This document shows, piece by piece, positions 25,396-33,839 of a stretch of 64,000 bases of DNA. Position numbers and translations under genes: made by a program. The first letter of the stretch is position 1. Every line of letters begins with the position of its first letter. The notes beneath the pieces were generated by a model. It saw nothing but the letters and a program-made list of their open reading frames with translations, made no database searches and had not been told where the DNA came from. The DNA comes from Bacteroidota bacterium. Lineage in GTDB: Bacteria > Bacteroidota > Bacteroidia > Bacteroidales > VadinHA17. Location: positions 16,293-80,292 of the forward strand of contig JADFDS010000009.1 in the NCBI GenBank assembly GCA_018262715.1, in the 5' to 3' direction.

Positions 25396-25464
25396 GGTTG
25401 TGTTTCAGAATTATCAACGCTGCCGGGCGGTCATTATTTTGTCCCCGGCTGCATCAATACGGGA

Positions 25465-25493
25465 GCAAAGATAGGTGACTTGACTATCTTTGC
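25465..25493. promoter_or_regulatory. Palindromic divergent promoter of porP and porU
   Basis: GCAAAGATAG (25465-25474) and CTATCTTTGC (25484-25493) are perfect 10-bp inverted arms separated by 9 bp. Each arm contains TATCTTTG, the -7 element, one reading left towards the PorP-like gene (25473-25466) and one right towards porU (25485-25492). Their upstream halves overlap, so RNA polymerase should not occupy both at once. Confidence 0.7.
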
Positions 25494-25500
25494 GTTGATT

Positions 25501-28500
25501 ATGATGAAAAGTGTTGCCACCGGCCTCCTGGTTATGGCTTCCGCGCTTAACGCAGCGTCACAGGAATATTCGGCTTCGTCTGTGCCGGCAGCCGGTGCAT
25601 CAGGCCGGGCTTCGGTATCGGTGCAGGGCGCAGCTGAGCAGGAATATTCGGCTTCGTCCGTGCTTGGAAACGGGCAGTGGGTGAAGATTGCCGTGACCGA
25701 AGAGGGCATTTACCGGCTCGACTATTCCCGTCTGAAAGAGATGGGATTCACCGATCCGTCTTCAGCGGTCCTTTACGGCAACAATGCAGGCCAGCTCTCA
25801 TTCATGAACGATGACACTGCCCCGGATGACCTGAAAAAAATTGCCTTCAGAGCAGAAAAGGGAACCGACGGGGTTTTCAACGAAGGTGATTATCTTCTCT
25901 TTTATGCTGAAGGCACTCACCGTTGGATTGCTGATCCCGGCAGGCGCGGCAGCCGGTTCGTGAGGCATCATTACTCAGATACGGCATGGTATTTTATAAC
26001 CTCGCAACCCGGAGGGGCCCTGACAGTGCAGACCGAAACACCCCCGGCAGCATCACCCTCAATCATCTCATCATCCACCGACCTGTACATGAGACACGAA
26101 CGGGAGGAGATCAACCTGATAAGGTCAGGAAGGGAGTGGTACCAGCAGGTGGTTCCCGGTACTCAGAACAACATCGGACCGGGGTTTACAGACCTCCCTG
26201 CCGGCGGGAAAATACACTACACCATAAGAGTTGCCGCAAGGTCTGACACCGAGACCTCCTTCATCCTCAGACAGGGAGGAGAAACGATTAAAACCATCAC
26301 AGTCCCGGCCGTGACCATGACCGATATCAACGGCGTTTATGCAGCCACCATGACTGTTTCAGATTCCATCGTCTCCTCCTCCGGATCACCTGCATTCAGC
26401 CTCGCATTCTCCTCAGGCGGTAATATGGCCGCCACCGGCTACATCGACTATGCCGATTTCACGGCAAGGTCCTCACTGGTCTGGCGCGACAGGAACCTGT
26501 TCATCAGCGACAGCAGGTCTGTGGGCACGTCGGCTGTCACCCGGTTCACCGTGGAGGGATCATCTTCGCTGAGCATCTGGGACATCTCCAATCCCGCTGC
26601 CCCGCTGACCATACAGACAACACCATCCTCCGGGAACACAGTCTTTGTGGCGGCAACTGACAGCCTCAGAAGATTCGTTGCCTTCAGCCTGGCACAGGTA
26701 AAACAGCCTTTAAGAAGCGTCAGGGTGCCCGCCCAGAACCTGCACGCCATGATGCCTGCCGGTATGATCATCGTCACTTACCCGCTATTTATGCCGTATG
26801 CCAAAAAACTTGCGGAATTGCATCTTGCGGATGACGGTCTGACATCATTGATCGTAACCCCGGAACAGGTCTACAATGAGTTTTCAGGAGGGGTGCCCGA
26901 TGCGGCTGCACTAAGAAACTTCATCAGGATGATCCGGGAGAGGGGGATGCAGTCGGGTCAGCAAACGAGATACCTGCTGCTCTTTGGTGACGGCTCGTAT
27001 GAGAATAAAACCCCGCCGCCCGGAAACAGCTCATTCATCCCCACATGGCAGTCTGTCAACTCGACAACCGGTGTACTCTCCTTCACTTCAGACGATTTCT
27101 ACGGCCTGCTCGATGATGGCGAGGGTGAGGCTGACGGATTCCTTGACATGGGCATCGGCCGGCTGCCGGCGTATGATACCGCATCTGCCGGCATTATGGT
27201 AAGAAAAATCTCATCCTACCTTCAGGGGTCAAATCAGGGCTCATGGCGGAATATTCTGTGCCTTGTCGCAGACGATGAGGATTCTAATCTGCATATGTTT
27301 GATGCTGAAGGCCTTGCCGAAGCAGCCACCACCGCGGCACCTCCCCTGACGGTGGAGAAAATATACCTCGATGCTTACCGCCAGATGACCTCTGTCTCCG
27401 GTGATTCCTACCCTGACGCTTCGAGGGCGGTTGACGACAGGATGGCGGCCGGATGCCTGATAATGAACTACGTGGGTCATGGCAACGAATCAGGCCTCGC
27501 CCATGAAAGAGTTATCAGGACCGGCAATATCAACTCGTGGAAGAACAGCAGGATGCTGCCGCTGTTCATCACCGCAACATGTGAGTTCTCCAGGTTTGAT
27601 GATGTGGAGATAAACAGGGCTTCCTCCTCGATAACCGCAAGAAACTCAGCCGGCGAGATGGTGCTTCTCAATCCTGACGGCGGAGGGATTGCCCTGATGA
27701 GCACCACCAGGGTAGTGTACTCAGCTCCTAACTACACACTGAACCGGGCCATCTATGATTATGCTTTCAGGACAGACGCTGAAGGCCGGTCGATGAGGCT
27801 TGGCGACATCATCCGGCAGGCCAAGGTCAGCTCCGGAACGGGGATGAACAAACGGAATTTCCTGCTGCTGGGTGACCCTGCCCTCAGGCTGGCATGGCCT
27901 TCGACAGGGAAAGTGGTGACTGACAGTATCAACGGGATCCATGTCTCGATGCCTTTTGACACTCTCAAGGCCCTTTCACTGATGACTGTCAGCGGTCACC
28001 TGGAAGATGCCGCAGGAAACCTGATGACCGGATTCAACGGCACCGTGGAACCTGCTGTATTTGACAAGCCCGGACACGTCAGCACCCTGGCCAATGACGG
28101 CGGTTCCCCGATCACCTTCCCGGTGGATGGCAACGTGCTCTTCCGGGGTAAAACAAATGTCACCGGCGGCCGCTTCAGCTTTTCATTCATCGTACCCCTC
28201 GACATCAACTACAGCTATGGCAGCGGATCCGTGAAATACTATGCATACAACGGCGCCACCGACCTCAACGGAAGCTTCACGGGAATTTCGGTGGGAGGTT
28301 TCTCGGATGCGGCATCTGATGACACTGAAGGACCACAGATAAGACTCTTCATGAATGACACACTGTTCAATGACGGCGGAGTGACCGATGCATCTCCGGT
28401 ACTGCTAGCCCTTCTCAGCGACAGGTCAGGCATAAATGCCACCGGGACGGGAATCGGTCATGACATAATAGCCTGGCTTGACGACGACATGTCAGAAGCT

Positions 28501-28980
28501 GTGGTTCTTAACAGCCTTTTCAGGGCTGACGTTGGCAGGCATATCTCAGGCTCTCTTGCCTATCCTCTGCTTGTGACCGGCCAGGGGAAACACACGGTTT
28601 CACTCAGGGCATGGGATAATCTCAACAATCCGACAGTGGCCACGCTCAGGTTTGCTGTGGAGACCGGCGGCACCTTCAGGCTCACGGACCTCCTCGCATT
28701 CCCGAATCCGGTGACAGACGGCACAAAGTTCACTGCCGGTCATAACAGGCCGGGTACGGAGATTGATCTGACCATAACAATTTTCAGTTCTGACGGGCGT
28801 GCCATGAAAGTCCTGAGAAATAAAAGTTCCGGCGCCGGATATGCCCTTCCCGACATCCCATGGGACGGCTGTGACGAGAACGGCGGAAGGGTGGCAAGAG
28901 GACTCTATCTGTGGCGTGCAGAAGCAGTTACCGCAGATGGCGAGAAAACATCGGCCACAGGCCGTTTCATCATTTTGTAA
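25501..28980 (+). CDS. porU: T9SS sortase-like protease PorU (peptidase C25)
   Basis: 1159 residues from ATG 25501 (ATG 25504 is equally possible). Signal peptide, N-terminal beta domains, then a gingipain-type C25 domain with catalytic His in NYVGHGNE (about 660) and Cys in TATCEF (about 694). A C-terminal FlgD/CTD-like domain follows (LAFPNPVTDG...RGLYLWRAEA). PorU removes the sorting domain from T9SS cargo and links it to A-LPS at the cell surface. Only 8 bp separate the -7 element from the ATG, so the mRNA is nearly leaderless. Codons after the signal peptide contain a 78-bp duplication. porV follows 64 bp downstream. Confidence 0.92.
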   Translation: MMKSVATGLLVMASALNAASQEYSASSVPAAGASGRASVSVQGAAEQEYSASSVLGNGQWVKIAVTEEGIYRLDYSRLKEMGFTDPSSAVLYGNNAGQLSFMNDDTAPDDLKKIAFRAEKGTDGVFNEGDYLLFYAEGTHRWIADPGRRGSRFVRHHYSDTAWYFITSQPGGALTVQTETPPAASPSIISSSTDLYMRHEREEINLIRSGREWYQQVVPGTQNNIGPGFTDLPAGGKIHYTIRVAARSDTETSFILRQGGETIKTITVPAVTMTDINGVYAATMTVSDSIVSSSGSPAFSLAFSSGGNMAATGYIDYADFTARSSLVWRDRNLFISDSRSVGTSAVTRFTVEGSSSLSIWDISNPAAPLTIQTTPSSGNTVFVAATDSLRRFVAFSLAQVKQPLRSVRVPAQNLHAMMPAGMIIVTYPLFMPYAKKLAELHLADDGLTSLIVTPEQVYNEFSGGVPDAAALRNFIRMIRERGMQSGQQTRYLLLFGDGSYENKTPPPGNSSFIPTWQSVNSTTGVLSFTSDDFYGLLDDGEGEADGFLDMGIGRLPAYDTASAGIMVRKISSYLQGSNQGSWRNILCLVADDEDSNLHMFDAEGLAEAATTAAPPLTVEKIYLDAYRQMTSVSGDSYPDASRAVDDRMAAGCLIMNYVGHGNESGLAHERVIRTGNINSWKNSRMLPLFITATCEFSRFDDVEINRASSSITARNSAGEMVLLNPDGGGIALMSTTRVVYSAPNYTLNRAIYDYAFRTDAEGRSMRLGDIIRQAKVSSGTGMNKRNFLLLGDPALRLAWPSTGKVVTDSINGIHVSMPFDTLKALSLMTVSGHLEDAAGNLMTGFNGTVEPAVFDKPGHVSTLANDGGSPITFPVDGNVLFRGKTNVTGGRFSFSFIVPLDINYSYGSGSVKYYAYNGATDLNGSFTGISVGGFSDAASDDTEGPQIRLFMNDTLFNDGGVTDASPVLLALLSDRSGINATGTGIGHDIIAWLDDDMSEAVVLNSLFRADVGRHISGSLAYPLLVTGQGKHTVSLRAWDNLNNPTVATLRFAVETGGTFRLTDLLAFPNPVTDGTKFTAGHNRPGTEIDLTITIFSSDGRAMKVLRNKSSGAGYALPDIPWDGCDENGGRVARGLYLWRAEAVTADGEKTSATGRFIIL
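25561..25658 (+). repeat. Direct repeat inside the porU N-terminus
   Basis: The same 20 bases occur at 25561-25580 and 25639-25658, exactly 78 bp (26 codons) apart, giving QEYSASSV twice just after the signal peptide. The DNA identity suggests a recent in-frame duplication of a 26-residue linker. Confidence 0.75.
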
Positions 28981-29001
28981 AACAACACAATAAGTAGCCC
29001 T

Positions 29002-29020
29002 TATTTTTGTTTTATATTTG
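29002..29020 (+). promoter_or_regulatory. Putative promoter of porV
   Basis: Two overlapping candidates for the -7 box lie between porU and porV: TATTTTTG (29002-29009) and TATATTTG (29013-29020). The second lies 24 bp before the porV ATG. They would let porV and ispF be expressed without porU. Confidence 0.5.
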
Positions 29021-29044
29021 CACAAATTTCGAACAAGGACAAAT

Positions 29045-30208
29045 ATGAAAAACAAGGCGCTGACTGTAAGCATTATACTCCTCTTTTCAATTTTTGTTTC
29101 ACCGGCATGGGCACAGGATGATGATCCGTATAACGTTATTCAGACTGCTGTCCCGTTCCTGACCATTGCTCCCGACTCGCGCGCCGGAGCCCTTGGCGAT
29201 GCAGGCGTAGCCACTTCACCGGACCTTTTCAGCATGCACTGGAACCCGGCAAAATATGCCTTCATCGACGGTAACGGCGGATTCGGAATGTCTTACTCGC
29301 CATGGCTGAGGGCTCTTGTGCCCGACATCAACCTGGCTTACCTTTCGGGTTATTACAGGGTAGACAGCAGGCAGGTACTGGCTGCAAGCCTCATGTACTC
29401 CTCGCTCGGCGAGATCCAGTTTACCGATGACTACGGAAACTACCAGCGTAATTACAATCCCAATGAATTTTCAGTTGACGTGGCTTACTCCCGCCTCTTC
29501 TCCGAACACTGGTCGGGCGGCGTTGCCATGAGATTCATCTATTCAAACATAACCGGAGGAATGACTGTCGGAACAACCGAAACAAAAGCAGGTATTGCTT
29601 TTGCTGCTGACGCTTCGGCATACTATACCAACAAACTTAAACTGGGATCACGTGACGGAAACATTGCGGCAGGAATAAACCTGTCGAATATAGGCTCAAA
29701 GATGAGCTATACAACTGATGTTGACCCGGACTTCATCCCTATGAACATGCGACTGGGAACAACTTTCAGCATTAACCTCGACAGGTACAATGCAATCGGA
29801 TTCTCCCTTGACGTCAATAAGCTTCTGGTGCCAACCCCTCCAGTATATGACGAGGAAAGCAATATTATCGACGGTAAGGACCCGAACGTATCTGTTCCCG
29901 TGGCAATCTTCCAGTCCTTCTATGATGCCCCCGGCGGCTTCAGCGAAGAGATGAAGGAGTTTTCCCAGTCATTTGGCATCGAGTACTGGTACAACCAGCA
30001 GTTTGCACTGCGGACAGGATATTTCAATGAGGCCCAGAGCAAGGGAAACAAGAAATATTTCACCGTAGGAGCCGGATTCAGGCTGAGCATCTTCTCACTT
30101 GACTTCTCCTACCTTGTTCCGATTACCCAGAACAACCCGCTGGCACGTACCCTGAGATTCTCACTGGGATTCGAGTTCGACTCCCTACGCAATCTCAGCC
30201 AGAAGTAA
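29045..30208 (+). CDS. porV: T9SS outer-membrane protein PorV (LptO)
   Basis: 387 residues, a FadL-like barrel with signal peptide (MKNKALTVSIILLFSIFVSPAWAQ). The conserved start of the mature protein, IQTAVPFLTIAPDSRAGALG, and GVATSPDLFSMHWNPAKYAF are PorV hallmarks. PorV shuttles T9SS cargo from the translocon to the PorU attachment complex. The ATG at 29045 is preceded by AAGGA at good spacing, so an in-frame codon at 29018, inside the promoter element, is rejected. porU lies upstream and ispF begins 8 bp after its stop. Confidence 0.93.
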   Translation: MKNKALTVSIILLFSIFVSPAWAQDDDPYNVIQTAVPFLTIAPDSRAGALGDAGVATSPDLFSMHWNPAKYAFIDGNGGFGMSYSPWLRALVPDINLAYLSGYYRVDSRQVLAASLMYSSLGEIQFTDDYGNYQRNYNPNEFSVDVAYSRLFSEHWSGGVAMRFIYSNITGGMTVGTTETKAGIAFAADASAYYTNKLKLGSRDGNIAAGINLSNIGSKMSYTTDVDPDFIPMNMRLGTTFSINLDRYNAIGFSLDVNKLLVPTPPVYDEESNIIDGKDPNVSVPVAIFQSFYDAPGGFSEEMKEFSQSFGIEYWYNQQFALRTGYFNEAQSKGNKKYFTVGAGFRLSIFSLDFSYLVPITQNNPLARTLRFSLGFEFDSLRNLSQK

Positions 30209-30216
30209 ATCACAAA

Positions 30217-30717
30217 ATGACACTCCACCAGAGGATAGGACAGGGCATCGACTTTCATCGCCTTGAGGAGGGTCGTGAACTCTGGCTCGGAGGCGTGCGC
30301 ATCAACTCTGCAAAGGGATGTGTTGCTCACTCTGACGGAGATGTCCTTATCCATGCCATCTGCGATGCACTGCTGGGTGCGGCAGGACTCAATGACATCG
30401 GCTATCACTTCCCTGACACATCGGAGGAGTTCAGGGGGATCGACAGCAAGATCCTGCTGAAGCGGGTGGTTGAGCTGATCACCGGTGCAGGTTACAGGAT
30501 AGTGAACATTGACAGCACTGTCTGCCTCGAGCTGCCAAAGCTGGCGCCATATATCACCGCCATGCGTACGACCATGGCCGCCATTGCGAACATCTCACCC
30601 GATGCTGTCTCGGTCAAGGCCACCACCACAGAGAAGATGGGTTTCACCGGCCGCGGAGAGGGGATAGTGGCCCTGGCCATATGTCTGCTGGCAGACCTGA
30701 TCCCGGATAAGGTCTGA
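30217..30717 (+). CDS. ispF: 2-C-methyl-D-erythritol 2,4-cyclodiphosphate synthase
   Basis: MEP-pathway enzyme of 166 residues making the cyclic diphosphate precursor of IPP and DMAPP. Metal ligands are GIDFHRL (Asp12, His14) and VLIHAICDALLGA (His46), and the family end GRGEGIVALAICLL is present. It is probably co-transcribed with porV (8-bp gap) and supplies isoprenoids for quinones, undecaprenyl carriers and the carotenoids made in this window. Its last codons and stop lie in the first unit of an 8-bp tandem array, so copy-number changes further along would not alter the protein. Confidence 0.94.
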   Translation: MTLHQRIGQGIDFHRLEEGRELWLGGVRINSAKGCVAHSDGDVLIHAICDALLGAAGLNDIGYHFPDTSEEFRGIDSKILLKRVVELITGAGYRIVNIDSTVCLELPKLAPYITAMRTTMAAIANISPDAVSVKATTTEKMGFTGRGEGIVALAICLLADLIPDKV

Positions 30718-30820
30718 AGGTCTGAAGGTCTGAAGGTCTGAAGGTCTGAAGGTCTGAAGGTCTGAAGGTCTGAAGGTCTGAAGGTCTGAAGGTCTGAAGG
30801 TCTGAAGGTCTGAAGGTCTG
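30709..30820. repeat. 8-bp tandem repeat, 14 perfect copies
   Basis: AAGGTCTG is repeated 14 times without error over 112 bp, then degenerates (AGGGTCC). The first copy supplies the ispF stop codon. The period is not a multiple of three and no frame on the minus strand contains a stop, so it creates spurious low-complexity ORFs repeating LQTFRPSD. Perfect identity suggests active slippage (a VNTR). Confidence 0.95.
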
Positions 30821-30840
30821 AGGGTCCTTTTCACTATTGC

Positions 30841-30876
30841 CGATTTTCGATTTTTTAATTCGGAAATCGCAAATCG
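30841..30876. repeat. Inverted repeat of 7-bp units between ispF and hutU
   Basis: CGATTTTCGATTT (30841-30853) pairs with AAATCGCAAATCG (30864-30876) at 12 of 13 positions around a T-rich loop. It lies between the convergent ispF and hutU genes, so it is a probable bidirectional terminator. It belongs to the same 7-bp-unit family as the element at 14281-14352. Confidence 0.6.
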
Positions 30877-30884
30877 CAATTTTA

Positions 30885-32897
30885 TCAGCTATTCCTGAAA
30901 ATTTCATCTATGAGGTTCTGATCTGCCTCCTGCGGCATGGTGACCACCAGAGCCGGGGTGCGTTCCATTTCCCTTGTTATGGCGGCCATTGCGCCGCTGT
31001 TGCGCGCCCAGCTGCGACGTGCGATGCCGTTGTTGACATCCCAGAGCAACATTGACCGGATGCGGCGTGATGTCTCCGGACTGCCGTCAAGAAGCATCCC
31101 GAACCCGCCGTTGATCACCTCGCCCCAGCCCACGCCGCCGCCATTGTGAATGGAGACCCACGTGGCCCCGCGGAAAGCGTCGCCAATGACATTCTGCATT
31201 GCCATGTCAGCCGTGAAACGTGAACCGTCATAAATGTTCGATGTCTCACGGAACGGTGAGTCTGTGCCTGACACATCGTGATGGTCACGACCGATCACTA
31301 TCGGGCCGCTGATGATCCCCGAAGCGATCGCATCATTGAAGGCAGAGGCTATCATTATCCTGCCGGCGGCGTCGGCATAAAGGATACGCGCCTGGGATCC
31401 AACCACCAGGCGGTTTTTTCCCGCCTCGCGGATCCAGTGAATATTGTCAGACATCTGCTGACGGATATCTTCGGGCGACTCTTTCATGAGGCGCTCAAGG
31501 GTGGCAGCAGCCATGGCGTCACTCTTCTCCAGATCGGCAGGGTCACCGGAACAGCAAACCCAGCGGAACGGGCCGAAGCCGTAGTCGAAGCAGATGGGTC
31601 CCATGATATCCTCGACATACGACGGGTAACGGAACCCTCCCCTGCCGTTGCCTATGTCGGCGCCGGCACGTGAAGCCTCCAGGAGGAAGGCATTGCCGTA
31701 ATCAAAAAAATAGGTTCCGTGTGCCGTATGCCTGTTGATGGCCTCCACCTGCCGGCGGAGCGAACCCTGCACCAGCCCGCGGAACTTCTCCGGGTCTTCA
31801 GCCATGAGCCTGTTTGCCTCGTCAAAGCTGATCCCTGCAGGGTAGTAACCTCCTGCCCACGGATTATGAAGCGAGGTCTGATCCGATCCCAGGTCAGCCC
31901 ACAGACCTTCATCAGCAAACCTCTCCCACAGGTCGACGATGTTCCCCTGGTAGGCCAGTGACACCACCTCGCCGTCACCGCAGGCCTTGCGGACCCGCAC
32001 AGCCAGCTCTGACAGACAGGTGTGTACCTCATCAACCCATCCCTGGGTGTGGCGTGTCCTGATAGCCTTCGGATTGACCTCGGCAATGACTGACACAACC
32101 CCGGCTATATTTCCAGCCTTGGGCTGAGCCCCTGACATCCCCCCAAGTCCGGACGAGATGAAGAGCCTGCTCCTGCGTTCTTCAGCCGCAACCGGCTTAA
32201 CCCGCCGCTGTGCATTGAGGAGGGTGATGGTGGTACCGTGAACTATTCCCTGCGGACCGATATACATGTATGAGCCGGCGGTCATCTGCCCGTACTGTGA
32301 TACCCCGAGAGCATTGAACCGCTCCCAGTTATCCTGTGACGAATAGTTGGGGATAACCATACCGTTGGTGACAACTACCCGAGGCGCCTCCCTGTGCGAA
32401 GGAAAGAGGCCGAGGGGGTGTCCCGAGTACATCACCAGCGTCTGCTCATCGGTCATCTCAGAGAGGTACTTCATGGTGAGCCTGTATTGAGCCCAGTTCT
32501 GAAAAACAGCTCCGTTGCCGCCATAGGTGATGAGCTCGTGCGGATGCTGGGCAACGGCAGGATCGAGGTTGTTGGTGATCATCAGCATTATTGCGGCAGC
32601 TTGCGCTGACCGGTGCGGATATTCGCTTATCGGACGGGCTTTCATCTCATAGTCAGGCCTGTAACGATACATATATATACGTCCCCGCTCACGGAGTTCG
32701 GCTGCAAATTCAGGAGCCAGTTCACCGTGAAGCGACGGGGGAAAATACCTCAGGGCGTTGCGAAGGGCAAGCTTTTTCTCCTCACCGGTCAGAATGTCAC
32801 GGCGGCGCGGGGCATGATTCACCGCGGGATCCCAGGCTTTGGGTGCAGGAAGGGGCGATGGTATGCCTTCACGGATCTGTGATTTGAAATCATTCAT
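30885..32897 (-). CDS. hutU: Urocanate hydratase
   Basis: NAD-dependent enzyme of histidine degradation converting urocanate to imidazolonepropionate. At 670 residues it is the long Bacteroidota form. Conserved segments include ELITYGGNGAVFQNWAQY, YSGHPLGLFPS, VVTNGMVIPNYS, GSYMYIGPQGIVHGTT and the active-site region FGPFRWVCCSGDPADL. No other hut genes are adjacent. A near-consensus -7 box (TATCTTTA, minus strand 32929-32922) lies 25 bp upstream. Its 3' end faces ispF across the tandem repeat. Confidence 0.93.
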   Translation of the reverse strand: MNDFKSQIREGIPSPLPAPKAWDPAVNHAPRRRDILTGEEKKLALRNALRYFPPSLHGELAPEFAAELRERGRIYMYRYRPDYEMKARPISEYPHRSAQAAAIMLMITNNLDPAVAQHPHELITYGGNGAVFQNWAQYRLTMKYLSEMTDEQTLVMYSGHPLGLFPSHREAPRVVVTNGMVIPNYSSQDNWERFNALGVSQYGQMTAGSYMYIGPQGIVHGTTITLLNAQRRVKPVAAEERRSRLFISSGLGGMSGAQPKAGNIAGVVSVIAEVNPKAIRTRHTQGWVDEVHTCLSELAVRVRKACGDGEVVSLAYQGNIVDLWERFADEGLWADLGSDQTSLHNPWAGGYYPAGISFDEANRLMAEDPEKFRGLVQGSLRRQVEAINRHTAHGTYFFDYGNAFLLEASRAGADIGNGRGGFRYPSYVEDIMGPICFDYGFGPFRWVCCSGDPADLEKSDAMAAATLERLMKESPEDIRQQMSDNIHWIREAGKNRLVVGSQARILYADAAGRIMIASAFNDAIASGIISGPIVIGRDHHDVSGTDSPFRETSNIYDGSRFTADMAMQNVIGDAFRGATWVSIHNGGGVGWGEVINGGFGMLLDGSPETSRRIRSMLLWDVNNGIARRSWARNSGAMAAITREMERTPALVVTMPQEADQNLIDEIFRNS

Positions 32898-33071
32898 GAT
32901 ATTGGATAAAATTCAGTGTTGTAAAGATAATAAAACAGAGAGAGAGACACCTTCCGCTGTCCCTCTCTATATCATTTATAATGGTTTCTGTTACTGCCGT
33001 CCCGATCCGCCGGCCGGCGGATGCGGGATTGATCCTCCGACTTCGCCGGAGTCTCAAACTGGTACTGCCGA

Positions 33072-33839
33072 CTATTGATTCGCTTCTCCCACGATCTCAT
33101 CATCAACAAGTATGCGGCCGCAGTACTCGCAGACGATGATCTTTTTCCTTGACCTGATGTCAAGCTGGCGCTGAGGTGGAATCTGGTTGAAGCATCCGCC
33201 GCATGCATCCCTCTTTACCGGTACCACCGCGAGGCCGTTACGGGCATTTGTGCGTATACGCTTGTAAGCCGTCAGCAGCCTGTCCTCTATTCTCGTCTGA
33301 AGCTCTCCTGACCTGGATGCAAGCTGTTCCTCCTCCTTCTGGGTGTCATGGGTTATGTCCTCCAGCTCAGACTTCTTGCTCTCCAGGTCGCGCTTCCGCT
33401 CTTCAAGCATTGTCTGTGCCTCAGCCATCACCTCCTTCTTCTCTGCAACCTGGGCGGTGAATTCACGGATCTTTTTGTTGCACAATTCTATCTCCAGGGT
33501 CTGGAATTCTATCTCCTTTGAAAGGGAGTCATACTCGCGGTTGTTGCGAACGTTGTTCTGCTGCTCCTCGTATTTCTTGATAAGCGCCTGTGAGGCAGTT
33601 ATCTCGTTGGTCTTGCCAACGACAGACTTTTCCAGTTCGGAAACTTCGCTTTTAAGATTGTTTATCCTGGTTTCAAGTCCTGCCACCTCATCCTCAAGGT
33701 CCTGCACCTCGAGAGGCAGTTCGCCGCGCAGGGTGCGGATTTTATCTATCTCTGAATCAACAAGCTGCAATGAATAGAGAGCTCTCAGTTTCTCTTCTAT
33801 GGTAAGTTCTGTTTCAGGTGATTTCGTCTGTTTTGTCAT
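33072..33839 (-). CDS. Coiled-coil C4 zinc-ribbon protein
   Basis: 255 residues: a long coiled coil (about 25-190, rich in Glu, Lys and Leu) followed by a C-terminal zinc ribbon, CGGCFNQI and VCEYCGRIL, the DUF164/zf-RING_7 family. Homologues are widespread and usually sit beside a Nif3-family gene, as here, where its ATG overlaps the Nif3 stop by 26 bp. Molecular role is unknown; proposed ideas include nucleic acid or flagellar-type secretion roles in other phyla, none shown here. Confidence 0.88.
   Translation of the reverse strand: MTKQTKSPETELTIEEKLRALYSLQLVDSEIDKIRTLRGELPLEVQDLEDEVAGLETRINNLKSEVSELEKSVVGKTNEITASQALIKKYEEQQNNVRNNREYDSLSKEIEFQTLEIELCNKKIREFTAQVAEKKEVMAEAQTMLEERKRDLESKKSELEDITHDTQKEEEQLASRSGELQTRIEDRLLTAYKRIRTNARNGLAVVPVKRDACGGCFNQIPPQRQLDIRSRKKIIVCEYCGRILVDDEIVGEANQ

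Noticed and set aside
30709..30820. CRISPR or transposon end
   Set aside because: A spacerless 8-bp microsatellite with no transposase or inverted termini.
30595..30907. Two minus-strand ORFs with repeated FRPSDLQT across the 8-bp array
   Set aside because: They exist only because the repeat unit contains no stop in any frame; there is no start context and no homology.
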